Virus record (IMG/VR): IMGVR_UViG_3300030061_001808
Coordinates: 1,117 to 46,223 of that record
Strand: one strand, 5' to 3'
DNA: 45,107 nt
Source: a virus
Shown here: positions 29,600-39,300 of the stretch, one piece after another
Numbering within the stretch: the stretch's first letter is position 1
Layout of the letters: each line of letters begins with the position of its first letter
Notes under the pieces: model-generated
What the model saw: the letters and a program-made list of their open reading frames with translations, nothing else
The model's database searches: none
Told to the model about the DNA's origin: nothing
Made by a program: the position numbers and the translations under genes

Positions 29600-30724
29600 A
29601 TGGAAATTAAAGTAAGAGAAGTTACAAAAGAAGAGAAGTCAACCGCAGAGGTTGAGCAAGCTCTTTTAGAAAAACATGAGGATAAGTATGAAGATACTGA
29701 AACTCAAACTAAAACAGAAGAAAAAACAACGGAAGCTCCAGTAGCTGAAGAAACAAAAGAAGAAGTAAAAGAAGAAACTCCCTCGTCAGAGTTAAATGAC
29801 GAAGACGTTCTTTCATATATTAAAAATAGGTATGATAAAGATATCTCTTCAGTAGATGATTTGTTTGCGCAAACAAAAGACAATGATGAATTACCTGAAG
29901 ATGTTTCGGCATACCTTAATTTTAAAAAGGAAACTGGACGTGGTATTGAAGACTTTTATAGATTACAAAAGGATTATGATACCATGGACGATGAACTACT
30001 ATTAGCTGATTATTACGCACAAACAGAAGATGGTTTGGACGCAATAGATATTCAAGACCTTATTGATGATAAATTTTCATATGATGAAGAGTTAGAAGAT
30101 GAAAGGGCAATAAAGAAAATCAAATTAGCTAAAAAAAGAGAACTTGCGAAAGCAAAAAAGTATTTCAATGAACAAAAGGGTAAATATAAAGTTCCTCTTG
30201 AGTCAAGTGGGAATGGGTTATCTGACAAGGACAAAGAAGATTTTAATGCTTATAAAAGTTATTTAGAAGAATCTAAAACTGCGCAGGAAGAAAATCGTAA
30301 AAGGTATGATTGGTTTCTTAAGAAAACCGATGAGGTTTTTAGCAATGAGTTCAAAGGTTTTGAGTTCAGTGTAGGAGAAAAAAGTTTTACTTATAAGCCA
30401 GGCGATGCAACTGAATTAAAAAACGTTCAGTCTGATGTCAATAATTTTGTAAATAAATTTATGGACAAAAATGGATTAATGAGTGACGCTGAAGGATATC
30501 ACAAGTCTTTAGCAATAGCAATGAATCCAGAAAAATTCGCTCAGTTTTTTTACGATCAAGGTGTATCTAATGCTGTTGACAATGTAACTAAAAAATCAAA
30601 AAACATTGATATGGATATTAGAACTGCTTCTCAAGGTGTATCAAAAGATGGTTTAAAAATTAGAGCTGTTGGAGATACAAGCAGTGGTAGAGGATTAAAA
30701 ATTAGAAGTATAAAAAAAGTATAA
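29600..30724 (+). CDS. capsid scaffold / assembly protein candidate, 374 aa
   Basis: A very charged, helical protein (MEIKVREVTKEEKSTAEVEQ at the start). It has an acidic Glu/Thr-rich N-terminal third, central Lys/Asp/Glu helices (about 85-260) and a basic C-terminus with two copies of GLKIR (DGLKIRAVGD and RGLKIRSIKK). Charged helical composition, position between the portal and the major capsid gene, and a basic C-terminal end that could bind capsid shell are typical of phage scaffolds. No protease motif is seen in it. Confidence 0.72.
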   Translation: MEIKVREVTKEEKSTAEVEQALLEKHEDKYEDTETQTKTEEKTTEAPVAEETKEEVKEETPSSELNDEDVLSYIKNRYDKDISSVDDLFAQTKDNDELPEDVSAYLNFKKETGRGIEDFYRLQKDYDTMDDELLLADYYAQTEDGLDAIDIQDLIDDKFSYDEELEDERAIKKIKLAKKRELAKAKKYFNEQKGKYKVPLESSGNGLSDKDKEDFNAYKSYLEESKTAQEENRKRYDWFLKKTDEVFSNEFKGFEFSVGEKSFTYKPGDATELKNVQSDVNNFVNKFMDKNGLMSDAEGYHKSLAIAMNPEKFAQFFYDQGVSNAVDNVTKKSKNIDMDIRTASQGVSKDGLKIRAVGDTSSGRGLKIRSIKKV

Positions 30725-30747
30725 ATATTAAAAAAAATAAATAAATT

Positions 30748-32211
30748 ATGTCAGTACAAGCAGCCCCAGGATTTGATTTGCAGCCAAGTGCTCAACAACA
30801 AGTCCTATCAACAAACTACATAACTAACTTTGATTTCTTAAATCAGTATCTACCTGATACTTATGAAAAGGAATTTGAGCGTTATGGAAATAGAACAATT
30901 GCATCTTTCCTAAGAATGGTAGGTGCTGAAATGCCAACTAACTCAGATATGATTAAGTGGGCAGAACAAGGAAGATTACATACAAAGTATACAAACGTAA
31001 CGTCAAATATTGCTGCAATTAACTCGTTAGCAATTTTAACTATTAACGATGTATTTGATCCTTTATTAGTAACAGGTCAAACTTCAGCAGCATTAAGAGC
31101 TGGACAAACTATTATGTTATCTGATAATACTCCAGGTTCAACTTTAACAAATAAAGGAGTTATTGTAACGCCTCCAGGTGGAACTACAGCTGGTAACGTT
31201 AACTTAACAAGTAGCCAAATAGAAGTAGCATACTACGAATTAACTCAGTCAATGGGTGCGGGAGTAGCGTGTACTTTATTTGTATACGGTTCTGAATTTG
31301 CAAAAGGAACTAATGGTATGGTTGGATCTTTAGAGTCAGATGATTTCTTCTTTTCTAATAAGCCAATTATTTTAAAAGACAAATACTCTGTATCTGGATC
31401 AGACATGGCTCAAATCGGTTGGGTAGAAATACAAACTGAAAATGGAGCAAACGGATACCTATGGTATTTAAAATCAGAGCATGAAACAAGATTACGTTTT
31501 GAGGATTACATGGAAACTGCAATGATTGAAGCTGTTCCTGCAATCACTAACTCGCAAGCTGAGGCACAATTAAGTAGTGCTACTCCTGCTGCGGGCGTTA
31601 TCAACGCTGGTTCTGAAGGTATCTTCTATGTAGTAAACGATAGAGGTAATGTATGGGGAGGAGGAAACCCAACTACTTTAGCAGGTTTTGACTCTGTTAT
31701 CCAAAGATTAGATAAGCAAGGAGCTATTGAAGAAAATGTAATTTTCGTAAATAGAAACTTCTCATTTGATATTGACGATATGTTAGCAGCACAAAACTCT
31801 TACGGAGCAGGTGGTACTTCATACGGTCTTTTTGATAATGACAAAGACATGGCTTTAAATTTAGGTTTCACAGGATTCCGTAGAGGATATGACTTCTACA
31901 AGTCTGACTGGAAATACCTAAACGATCCTACAATGAGAGGTGGTTTAACAGCTGGTGCAGTAAACGGACTTTTAGTTCCTGCTGGATCAACTTCTGTATA
32001 TGACCAAATCTTAGGTAAGAACGCAAAAAGACCATTCTTACACGTTAGATATAGAGCTTCAGAAACAGAAGACAGACGTTACAAAACTTGGATTACTGGT
32101 TCTGCTGGTGGTGCAAGAACATCTGATCTTGATGCAATGGAGGTTAACTTCTTATCTGAAAGAGCAGTATGTACTTTAGGTGCAAACAATTTCTTCTTAT
32201 TCCAAGCATAA
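30748..32211 (+). CDS. major capsid protein (crAss-like type), 487 aa
   Basis: Forms the icosahedral shell, presumed HK97 fold. The segment YLPDTYEKEFERYGNRTIAS (about 31-50), followed by FLRMVGAEMPTNSDMIKWAE and GRLH, matches what I recall of crAss-like capsid proteins. The middle and the C-terminal part (RYRASETEDRRYKTWITGSA) are beta-rich. Codon choice is shifted toward C-ending codons (TTC, TAC, AAC) compared with neighbours, as expected for the most highly translated gene. A prominent RNA structure follows the stop. Confidence 0.92.
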   Translation: MSVQAAPGFDLQPSAQQQVLSTNYITNFDFLNQYLPDTYEKEFERYGNRTIASFLRMVGAEMPTNSDMIKWAEQGRLHTKYTNVTSNIAAINSLAILTINDVFDPLLVTGQTSAALRAGQTIMLSDNTPGSTLTNKGVIVTPPGGTTAGNVNLTSSQIEVAYYELTQSMGAGVACTLFVYGSEFAKGTNGMVGSLESDDFFFSNKPIILKDKYSVSGSDMAQIGWVEIQTENGANGYLWYLKSEHETRLRFEDYMETAMIEAVPAITNSQAEAQLSSATPAAGVINAGSEGIFYVVNDRGNVWGGGNPTTLAGFDSVIQRLDKQGAIEENVIFVNRNFSFDIDDMLAAQNSYGAGGTSYGLFDNDKDMALNLGFTGFRRGYDFYKSDWKYLNDPTMRGGLTAGAVNGLLVPAGSTSVYDQILGKNAKRPFLHVRYRASETEDRRYKTWITGSAGGARTSDLDAMEVNFLSERAVCTLGANNFFLFQA

Positions 32212-32230
32212 GGATTAAGTAGTAAACTTT

Positions 32231-32283
32231 AAAAGGGGGGCGAAAGTCATGCATGTAAACGCCCTATTAGTAGCCCTCCTTTT
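32231..32283 (+). terminator. structured element / terminator after the capsid gene
   Basis: AAAAGGGGGG (32231-32240) can pair with CCCTCCTTTT (32274-32283). GGGCG (32238-32242) can instead pair with CGCCC (32260-32264), with an ATGCAT palindrome in the loop. The alternatives compete for the same G run. A short T run follows. It probably terminates or attenuates transcription, or protects the capsid mRNA 3' end. Confidence 0.65.
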
Positions 32284-32316
32284 ATTTAAATTATAATTAA
32301 ATTAAAATAAAATAAA

Positions 32317-33072
32317 ATGAAAAACGTAGAAAAATATACGACTAAGACGTATAGGCTATTAAATGGAAGAGCTCCCTTATCTTACACCATTCCATCAAGA
32401 AACAGTAGCCGATCTCCATTATTATGGTTTGATGAAGATAAAGGTGTAAACAGACCCTTAAGATATGCAAGAAATCAAAAATCTCCTTTTGAAGACGAGC
32501 AAGATGGAAATGCAATATTAGAACCTGTAGTTTTTGAAGACGGTATGTTAACTGTTGACAGGAGTAATCAGGTATTACAAAAGTTTTTATACTACCACCC
32601 ACAAAACGGAAATGTTTTTGAAGAAGTAAATAGAGAGGTAGATGCTGCTCAAGAATTAGAGGAGGCGAGAATGGAATTAGATGCTCAAGTATTAGCCATG
32701 GAATTACCTATGGAAAAAATGATTACAGTTTGTAGAGTTTTTATTGGTAATGCTGTTGACAGAATGTCAACTCCTGAAATAAAAAGAGACCTTCTTATGT
32801 TTGCAAAAACAAGGCCAGAAGAATTAATTGATATTATAAACGATCCTATGTTAGAATTACAGGATACAATAATGAAATTCTTTGACAACAACCTTCTTAA
32901 GTTTAGCAAAGGAAGTAAAGAGGTTTGGTACAATTTAAAAAGTAATAAAAAGAAAATGTTAAATGTACCGCACAACACAGATCCATATTACATAATTGGA
33001 AGCTACTTGCAATCTGATGATGGTATTGAAATGTTTAAGATATTAAAAAAGGCTTTAAATAAAGACAAATAG
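32317..33072 (+). CDS. head-region protein of unknown role, 251 aa
   Basis: Starts MKNVEKYTTKTYRLLNGRAP, then a beta-like N-terminal half (PLSYTIPSRNSSRSPLLWFD; ILEPVVFEDGMLTVDRSN) and a helical C-terminal half with a long acidic helix (about 108-130). I recall similar proteins directly after the capsid gene in Bacteroidota phages, with no assigned role. It sits behind the capsid terminator-like structure and has an A/T-rich leader with the recurrent AATTAAATTAAA pattern. It may be a head completion or internal head protein; this is inference. Confidence 0.78.
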   Translation: MKNVEKYTTKTYRLLNGRAPLSYTIPSRNSSRSPLLWFDEDKGVNRPLRYARNQKSPFEDEQDGNAILEPVVFEDGMLTVDRSNQVLQKFLYYHPQNGNVFEEVNREVDAAQELEEARMELDAQVLAMELPMEKMITVCRVFIGNAVDRMSTPEIKRDLLMFAKTRPEELIDIINDPMLELQDTIMKFFDNNLLKFSKGSKEVWYNLKSNKKKMLNVPHNTDPYYIIGSYLQSDDGIEMFKILKKALNKDK

Positions 33073-33078
33073 ATTAAC

Positions 33079-33086
33079 TATCTTTG
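33079..33086 (+). promoter_or_regulatory. promoter box TATCTTTG
   Basis: Exact TATCTTTG 33 nt before the ATG at 33120, in the gap after the 251-aa gene. Confidence 0.65.
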
Positions 33087-33119
33087 TTCTTTATTAACCC
33101 ATTAAAACCTTTTTATAAA

Positions 33120-33398
33120 ATGGAAAAATTTCTTAAAATAACTAATGCACCTCAGACAAGTCAGTTGATTAGTCTAAGTCGTGTAAAAACAGTAACAACA
33201 GGAAGTGCTACGGCTACTACTGTTGTATTAAAATATTCAGACGGAACAGCTACTACGGTAACTACTGCAAATCAAGTAGACTTTAATGTTTATGATGCAC
33301 TTATAGATGCGATGGAGCAGGCATTAGCAACAAGCTGGCAAAAATCTCAGTTTCCAGTTGCTTTACCATTAGCACCTACAGGAATAGCAAACGCTTAA
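33120..33398 (+). CDS. small structural protein, 92 aa
   Basis: The start is set at 33120 (MEKFLKITNAPQTSQLISLS); an earlier in-frame ATG at 33084 lies inside the promoter box. The 92-residue protein has beta strands (TTVVLKYSDGTATTVT, about 39-54) and a C-terminal helix (VYDALIDAMEQALATSW). Its plan, an FLKI start, a beta-hairpin and an A/D-rich helix, resembles the N- and C-terminal parts of the next gene's product. The two may be paralogues. It is probably a small head decoration protein. Confidence 0.75.
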   Translation: MEKFLKITNAPQTSQLISLSRVKTVTTGSATATTVVLKYSDGTATTVTTANQVDFNVYDALIDAMEQALATSWQKSQFPVALPLAPTGIANA

Positions 33399-33402
33399 GC
33401 AT

Positions 33403-34362
33403 ATGAGAGCGAAATATTTAGAAATACCAATAAACACAGTTGTAGCTTCGGGTGCAATTGAGTTAGTGGTAGGAACAACCGCTTCAGCGGGTATAGCCGC
33501 AGGTACTGCTACAAGTGACAGTCAAGATAAGCTTGTTGATTCTGGTGCTACTTTTGTTGCTGACGGTGTTGTTGTAGGTGATATTGCATACAATGTTACT
33601 GATGGTACTCAAGCTGCTATTACAGCTGTAAATGCTAACGGAACAGAAGTAAGTTTTGCTTCTGACTTATTCCCTGCTGGTACTGAAACTTATGCTATTC
33701 GTAAGGAAAAGCAATTAAATGCGGTAGGATCAACATTTACAACTCGTAAAGTTAGAGTTGGAGATATTGTAAAGAATACAACTGCAACTACACAAACTAC
33801 TGTAGCTGCTTTAATTAACGAAACATCATTAACATTGACTGCTGATATATTTAACAGCTCAACTTTGTTTAATGATAATTTTACAATTGAAGCTCCTGCA
33901 ACAGAAGTTTATGATAATGGTAAAACATTTTTAACTACTATGAATATTGGAGATGTATATGAGAATACAACTCAAAACTTTAGTGAAGTGGTAGTTAGTG
34001 TTATAGATGACTTTAGATTCAAATGTAGTTCTACAGTTGGATCTATAGGAGACGCTTTTAATGTTTTTGACTCAACAGTATCTTCTACTTATTTGATCCA
34101 AATGGACCAGATAGTTTTAGCTGATAGAGTTGGTAATGAGCAAACTAAAATTATTTTAAACACTAATGTTACTCCTACGTTAACAATAGACCATTCAGAT
34201 CAAGGATCAGGACGTGCTGTTGCTATTGCAATACAAGATGCTATGAAGAGAGGATATGTTGGTGTAAATATGCCAGACCCACCTGGACCATCTACTGCAA
34301 GAGTACAAATGCCTATATTTGAAGGCTCTGTTATAACAGTAGAAAGTTTAGCGCTGTCTTAA
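33403..34362 (+). CDS. structural protein with three inserted beta-repeat modules, 319 aa
   Basis: The ends (MRAKYLEIPINTVVASGAIE; IDHSDQGSGRAVAIAIQDAM and the Pro-rich end) look like one small structural protein split by an insertion. The insertion (about 40-225) consists of three tandem modules starting KLVDSGATF, QLNAVGSTF and EVYDNGKTF, each followed by V-x-x-GD and an LTLTADIF-like strand. The same module occurs twice in the protein at 8720 and once at 34450. It is a likely capsid decoration protein exposing the modules. It lies 4 nt after the previous gene and ends in a strong terminator. Confidence 0.78.
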   Translation: MRAKYLEIPINTVVASGAIELVVGTTASAGIAAGTATSDSQDKLVDSGATFVADGVVVGDIAYNVTDGTQAAITAVNANGTEVSFASDLFPAGTETYAIRKEKQLNAVGSTFTTRKVRVGDIVKNTTATTQTTVAALINETSLTLTADIFNSSTLFNDNFTIEAPATEVYDNGKTFLTTMNIGDVYENTTQNFSEVVVSVIDDFRFKCSSTVGSIGDAFNVFDSTVSSTYLIQMDQIVLADRVGNEQTKIILNTNVTPTLTIDHSDQGSGRAVAIAIQDAMKRGYVGVNMPDPPGPSTARVQMPIFEGSVITVESLALS

Positions 34363-34382
34363 TAGTTTTATTAATAATTCTT

Positions 34383-34416
34383 AAGAGGTCACAAAAAAAG
34401 TGACCTCTTTTTTTTT
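34383..34416 (+). terminator. rho-independent terminator
   Basis: A perfect 10-bp stem (34383-34392 with 34400-34409), a 7-nt A loop and seven T (34410-34416). It ends the head gene unit just before the tail unit promoter. Confidence 0.93.
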
Positions 34417-34418
34417 GC

Positions 34419-34426
34419 TATATTTG
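34419..34426 (+). promoter_or_regulatory. promoter box TATATTTG for the tail module
   Basis: Exact TAnnTTTG that begins 3 nt after the terminator T run and lies 23 nt before the ATG at 34450. Confidence 0.72.
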
Positions 34427-34449
34427 TAGATAATTAAAAAGTATTTACT

Positions 34450-35406
34450 ATGCCCATGATAGACAATGTTAGGAATACGGTATTAGCAATTATAAATAAA
34501 AATAATTACGGATATCTTTCTCCACAAGATTTCAATCTGTACGCCCAACAAGCTCAGATGGATATGTTTGAGGATTATTTTTATCAATACAATCAGTATA
34601 TAAATCGTGAGAACATGAGGCAATCAGGAACTGGATATGCTGATATTGTAAAAGGTTTAGAAGAAGTAATAGATTCATTTTCTGAAGAAGTATTTTTAGC
34701 AAAAGCAACAACTTTTGACGAAAACACTTTCAGTTTACCTGCGGATTATTATTTAGTAAATAAATTATTTTACTATCCAACTCTTATTACATCAGGTGTT
34801 ACTACTGGGGCAGGGGGTACGTCATTAGTTGACGCAAATGCAACCCCTCCTTTTTCTAATGGAACAGTAACCCCACAATATCCGCCAAAACAAAGTATAG
34901 CAATAAATAAAACTGATTTAAAACAGGCGTATGTAGCAGCCACTTTAAATGCAACAACTTTAAACTTAAGTGATAATATATTTGCAATAAATCAACAGTA
35001 CGCCATTTATGATGGTAAAAATGTAACAGAGGTTGAAAGAGTAAGTCAAAAGAAAATATTTTATTTACAAAGCTCTACACTAACCTCCCCTACAACTCAG
35101 TTTCCAGCTTATGTTTTAGGAGGAAATACCGTTTCTATTTACCCTACACAAATAGTTAATGCAGGGGATATAAAGGCACAGTACATAAGATACCCAAAAC
35201 CTCCAATGTGGACATATACTATGGCAGGTAGTGCACCGTTATACAACCCTTCTTTATCAGGACATCAAGACTTTGAATTACCATTATCAGACGAACCTGG
35301 TTTAATTGCAAAGATTTGTCAATATGTAGGTATTGAGATAAGAGAAGCAGATGTTTATCAGTTCGGTCAAAACGAAGAAGTTCAAGATAACCAAATACAA
35401 GTTTAA
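34450..35406 (+). CDS. ring / head-tail connector protein, 318 aa
   Basis: Starts MPMIDNVRNTVLAIINKNNY with a helical N-terminal half (LSPQDFNLYAQQAQMDMFED) typical of connector proteins; a second ATG two codons in is possible. Residues about 124-195 are an inserted beta module (TSLVDANATPPF, then LNATTLNLSDNIFAINQQYAIYDG, shortened here) of the kind found at 8720 and 33403. The C-terminal part (ISIYPTQI-like strand, QYIRYPKPPMWTY) resembles crAss-like ring and T7-type tubular proteins. It opens the tail unit and is followed 2 nt later by another ring protein. Confidence 0.78.
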   Translation: MPMIDNVRNTVLAIINKNNYGYLSPQDFNLYAQQAQMDMFEDYFYQYNQYINRENMRQSGTGYADIVKGLEEVIDSFSEEVFLAKATTFDENTFSLPADYYLVNKLFYYPTLITSGVTTGAGGTSLVDANATPPFSNGTVTPQYPPKQSIAINKTDLKQAYVAATLNATTLNLSDNIFAINQQYAIYDGKNVTEVERVSQKKIFYLQSSTLTSPTTQFPAYVLGGNTVSIYPTQIVNAGDIKAQYIRYPKPPMWTYTMAGSAPLYNPSLSGHQDFELPLSDEPGLIAKICQYVGIEIREADVYQFGQNEEVQDNQIQV

Positions 35407-35408
35407 CA

Positions 35409-36329
35409 ATGGCATATATTACAGATTATTTATATTATGAAAACAATGGTAATACACCATTAGATAAAAACTGGGGTTCATATCAGTATGTATCTTTAGA
35501 GGATATAGTTAGTAATTTTATGTTAATGTATCAAGGTAATAATGAAATATTAAATAACATAGAAAGATATCAAGTAATTTTTCATGCAAAGCGTGGTATT
35601 CAAGAGTTGAATTACGATGCAATGAAAGAAGTTAAAATCTTACAACTAACTTTAGACGGGCAGATTAGATTTGTATTACCTCCAGATTATATTAATTACG
35701 TTAGAATATCTTTATATGAGGCAGGTGTTTTATATCCTCTAACGGAAAATATTCAGACCATGTGGAGTGATGCTTATTTACAAGATAATAATGCTAAAAT
35801 TTTATTTGATTTAGAAGGTAATGTTTTAAAACCAGAAAACTCACAGGTTGATTTATCCAGACAAGATGGTGGTATGCAGAGATTATATTTAGGACCAGGG
35901 CCATACAATAATCAAATGGGTTATTGCATAGACGGGTGTTGGTACTTTGATTATGCTGTTGGCTCTCGTTTTGGATTAAATACAGAAACAGCAAATATAA
36001 ACCCAACCTTTACAATAAACAAAAGCACAGGTGCAATATATTTTAATTCATCAATGTCAGGAAAATCAGTGGTATTAGAGTATGTTTCAGATGGCATGAT
36101 GAATGGTGATGATTCTAAAATTAGCGTAAACAAAATGTTTGAAGAATATCTGTATGCATACATACGTTTTTCTTTGCTTAATAGTAAAATAGGAGTTCAA
36201 GAATATATAGTTAATAGAGCAAGAAAAGATAAATCTTCATTATTAAGAAATGCAAAGTTAAGATTAAGTAATATTCACCCAGGAAGACTGCTGATGAACT
36301 TGAGAGGTCAGGACAAATGGATAAAGTAA
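35409..36329 (+). CDS. ring / tail tubular protein (crAss-like), 306 aa
   Basis: Contains the pattern I recall from crAss-like ring proteins: RYQVIFHAKRGIQELNYDAM (about 48-68), then LQLTLDGQIRFVLPPDYINY (77-97), VRISLYEAG, and LQDNNAKILFDLEGNVL (126-142). The C-terminal half has a helical end (MFEEYLYAYIRFSLLNSK). It forms part of the ring stack that connects portal and tail. It lies 2 nt after the previous gene and 1 nt before the muzzle gene, so it is in one translational unit. Confidence 0.85.
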   Translation: MAYITDYLYYENNGNTPLDKNWGSYQYVSLEDIVSNFMLMYQGNNEILNNIERYQVIFHAKRGIQELNYDAMKEVKILQLTLDGQIRFVLPPDYINYVRISLYEAGVLYPLTENIQTMWSDAYLQDNNAKILFDLEGNVLKPENSQVDLSRQDGGMQRLYLGPGPYNNQMGYCIDGCWYFDYAVGSRFGLNTETANINPTFTINKSTGAIYFNSSMSGKSVVLEYVSDGMMNGDDSKISVNKMFEEYLYAYIRFSLLNSKIGVQEYIVNRARKDKSSLLRNAKLRLSNIHPGRLLMNLRGQDKWIK

Positions 36330-36330
36330 T

Positions 36331-39300
36331 ATGGATATTAATAGCACTTTTGTAAAGGGAAGAATGAATAAAAGCGTTGATGAACGCTTAATACCACCAG
36401 GAGAATATGTTGATGCTTTAAATGTTAGGCTTGGATCTACTGAAAGCACTGAGATTGGTGCAGTAGAAAATTCTAAGGGTAATACAAAACTTACAACTTT
36501 ACAAATAAACAGTACAGATTTATCTTCACAAGCTACCTGTATAGGTTCATATGCTGATGGAATAAACGAAACATTATATTGGTTTGTTCATGATCCAAAT
36601 TTTATACCTTCACCTTCAGGAATAGCTGATTTAGTAGTTTCTTATAACACATCTATAAACGCAATTACATATCACTTAGTAAGTTTTGATGTTTTAAAAT
36701 TTGATCCTAAGTTTTTAATTACAGGTGTAAATAAAATAGAAGATTTATTATTTTTTACAGATGATTTAAACCCGCCCAGAGTAATAAATGTTAAAAGAGA
36801 TTATGGACCAAACAATACATTTACAGAAGAACAAATTAGTGTTATTGTAAAGCCGCCAGGATTTAGAGATAACGAGTTTGGTGCACCAGAAATAAGTCTT
36901 TTTAATTCTAATGCTATAGAAAATTCTTTTATAGAAGAAGTGTTTATAAGCTTTGCATATCGCTTTAAATATTTAGATAACAAATATAGCGCTACTTCTT
37001 TGTTTACTACTGCGGCATTTGAGCCAGGAAACTTTCAGTTAAATTACAGCACGTTTGAGAATGATGGAATGATAAATGAATTTAATTCTATAAACGTAAA
37101 GGTTAGTACGGGTAATTCAGAAGTTGTTGGTATAGAAGTATTATACAAAGCAAGTAACAGCACCTCTATTTTCTTAATAGAAAAGTTAAATAAAAGTTTA
37201 TTAGGCATACCAAATGACTCATCTTATAACTATCCAATAAGTGCTCAAAAAATTTATACTTTATTAGGACAAGATGAGTTGTTACGACAATACGATAATG
37301 TTCCTTTGATAGCAAAGTCACAAACCATACAAGGAAACAGATTGATATATGGTAACTATGAAGACGGAAGAGATATAACTACAGTAAACGGAACGCCCAT
37401 ACCAGTTAACTTTGTCTCTGAACCTAAAAGTGTTGATATTCAGGGAACAATATTAAAAACCCCTCAACAAACAAGTAATTCAACTTTAACTACATATAAT
37501 ATAGCAGGAGCTCCCCAACCATTTACAGGAAATGATGTTATATTTAGTTTTTTATTAGAAAGTGGGCTCAACCCTTGGAACCAAACAGGAAATATTATTC
37601 CTGCTGGAACAGTTTTTTCTACTACATATTCTTTTGCCGCAAGATTTTTAAATGGAGATGTATCAGACCCTGATTTCCCAACTGGATTTTTACCATTTGG
37701 TGGGGCCTCATTTGATATAAATATAAATTTTACTACAGGCGTAGCGTACAGCAGTATAGCAGCATTGATGGCTGGACCAGAATTTCAAAACTCTATTGGT
37801 TTAACAAACTTTTTACCTATTTCACAATCAGCGAATGGTAGTTCACTTACTGACAGGTTTAATGCTTTAATGATAAATCAAGCTCCTTCTATTGCTCAGG
37901 GATATGCTGATAATTTTACTTTTGACTTATCTTCTATAACAAGCCCAGCTATATCAGAGTCAATGGCTATACAGACAATAAACACCCCTACCTCTCAAGG
38001 GTATGTATTAACACCTATTGCTTGCAGATTTACTTCTACTACAGGAGTTCAGGCTTTTGCTTATTTTAAAGGTGTAGCTTCTACATCAGTTATTTCTACA
38101 GGTAGTACAACAAATAACAACTCATTACATTCAAACAGAGATTATGATGTTGCTATAGTATATATGGACGAGTATGGAAGAGCAACACCAGCCATATCAT
38201 CTGTTAACAGTGCTACGCATTTTCCTGCTGAAAAAAGCATAAGCAAAAACACTATACAAGTAGATATTAATAGTGAACCACCTGTGTGGGCTACAAGATA
38301 TAAGTTTGTTTTAAAACCTAACTTTACTAATTACAACATAATATATGTAACAAGGTTTTATGCAGACAGACAAGACCCTAATATATTTTGGCTTAAGTTA
38401 GAAGGAGACGATCAAAACTTGATTTCGGCAGGGCAAAGATTAATATGTAAAGCAGACTCAAACGGCCCTTTAAATCAATTAGCTATTGAAACTGTTATAG
38501 ACGTACAGTCTTACGGGGGTGGTGAGTTAGGCCCATCAGGAACTACATCATTAGCAGGATTATATTTTAGTATAAATCCTGATAAAATAACTTTAAAAAT
38601 ATCACCAAACAGTACAATTCATTATTTAAGAGTTGCTGACAAGTCTATTACTAAGACGTCTCCTTGTGGTACGGGTATATTTGCAGACCCAAACAGAACG
38701 GTTTCGTATCCTGTTTTTAACGCTAATTATGATACTCCTGGATACTACGACCTACCTGCGGGATCAGTTATTAGATTTAAATTTCAAATATGGAGAACGG
38801 GTTATGGTGGGATAGGAGCTGGAGACAGAGGTAAAAGTGTAAACTGGAAATGGGAACAAGAATTTACAACAAATCAATCGTGGGCGTCTTTTTATGATTG
38901 GTGGGAAGGAAACAATATAGGTAATTTAGTCGGAGGAACAAGCTCTACAGGTGAACAAGGTTTAGTTGGGAGCTATGACGACACAAACTATACCACAATT
39001 GGCAGTATACCAGCTCCTTGTTTAAATGAATATGTGTTTACATGGACATCTCAAACAGGAACAGGATCTCCAGTTGTTGTTTTAGATAATGCAAACCTTG
39101 TGTTGGTTCATGCAGTACCAAGAGGAGGGCCATCAGTAGACATGAGACCATCTAATGTTAATGTTAGAATATTTGTTAATAGACAAAACGATTTGCAAGT
39201 ATTTGAAACAGAACCAGATACAGCAGACCCTAATTTGTTTTATGATTCTTCAGAAATGTATAAGACAGGGTTTGATATAAATGGAGATAAAGTACATCTG

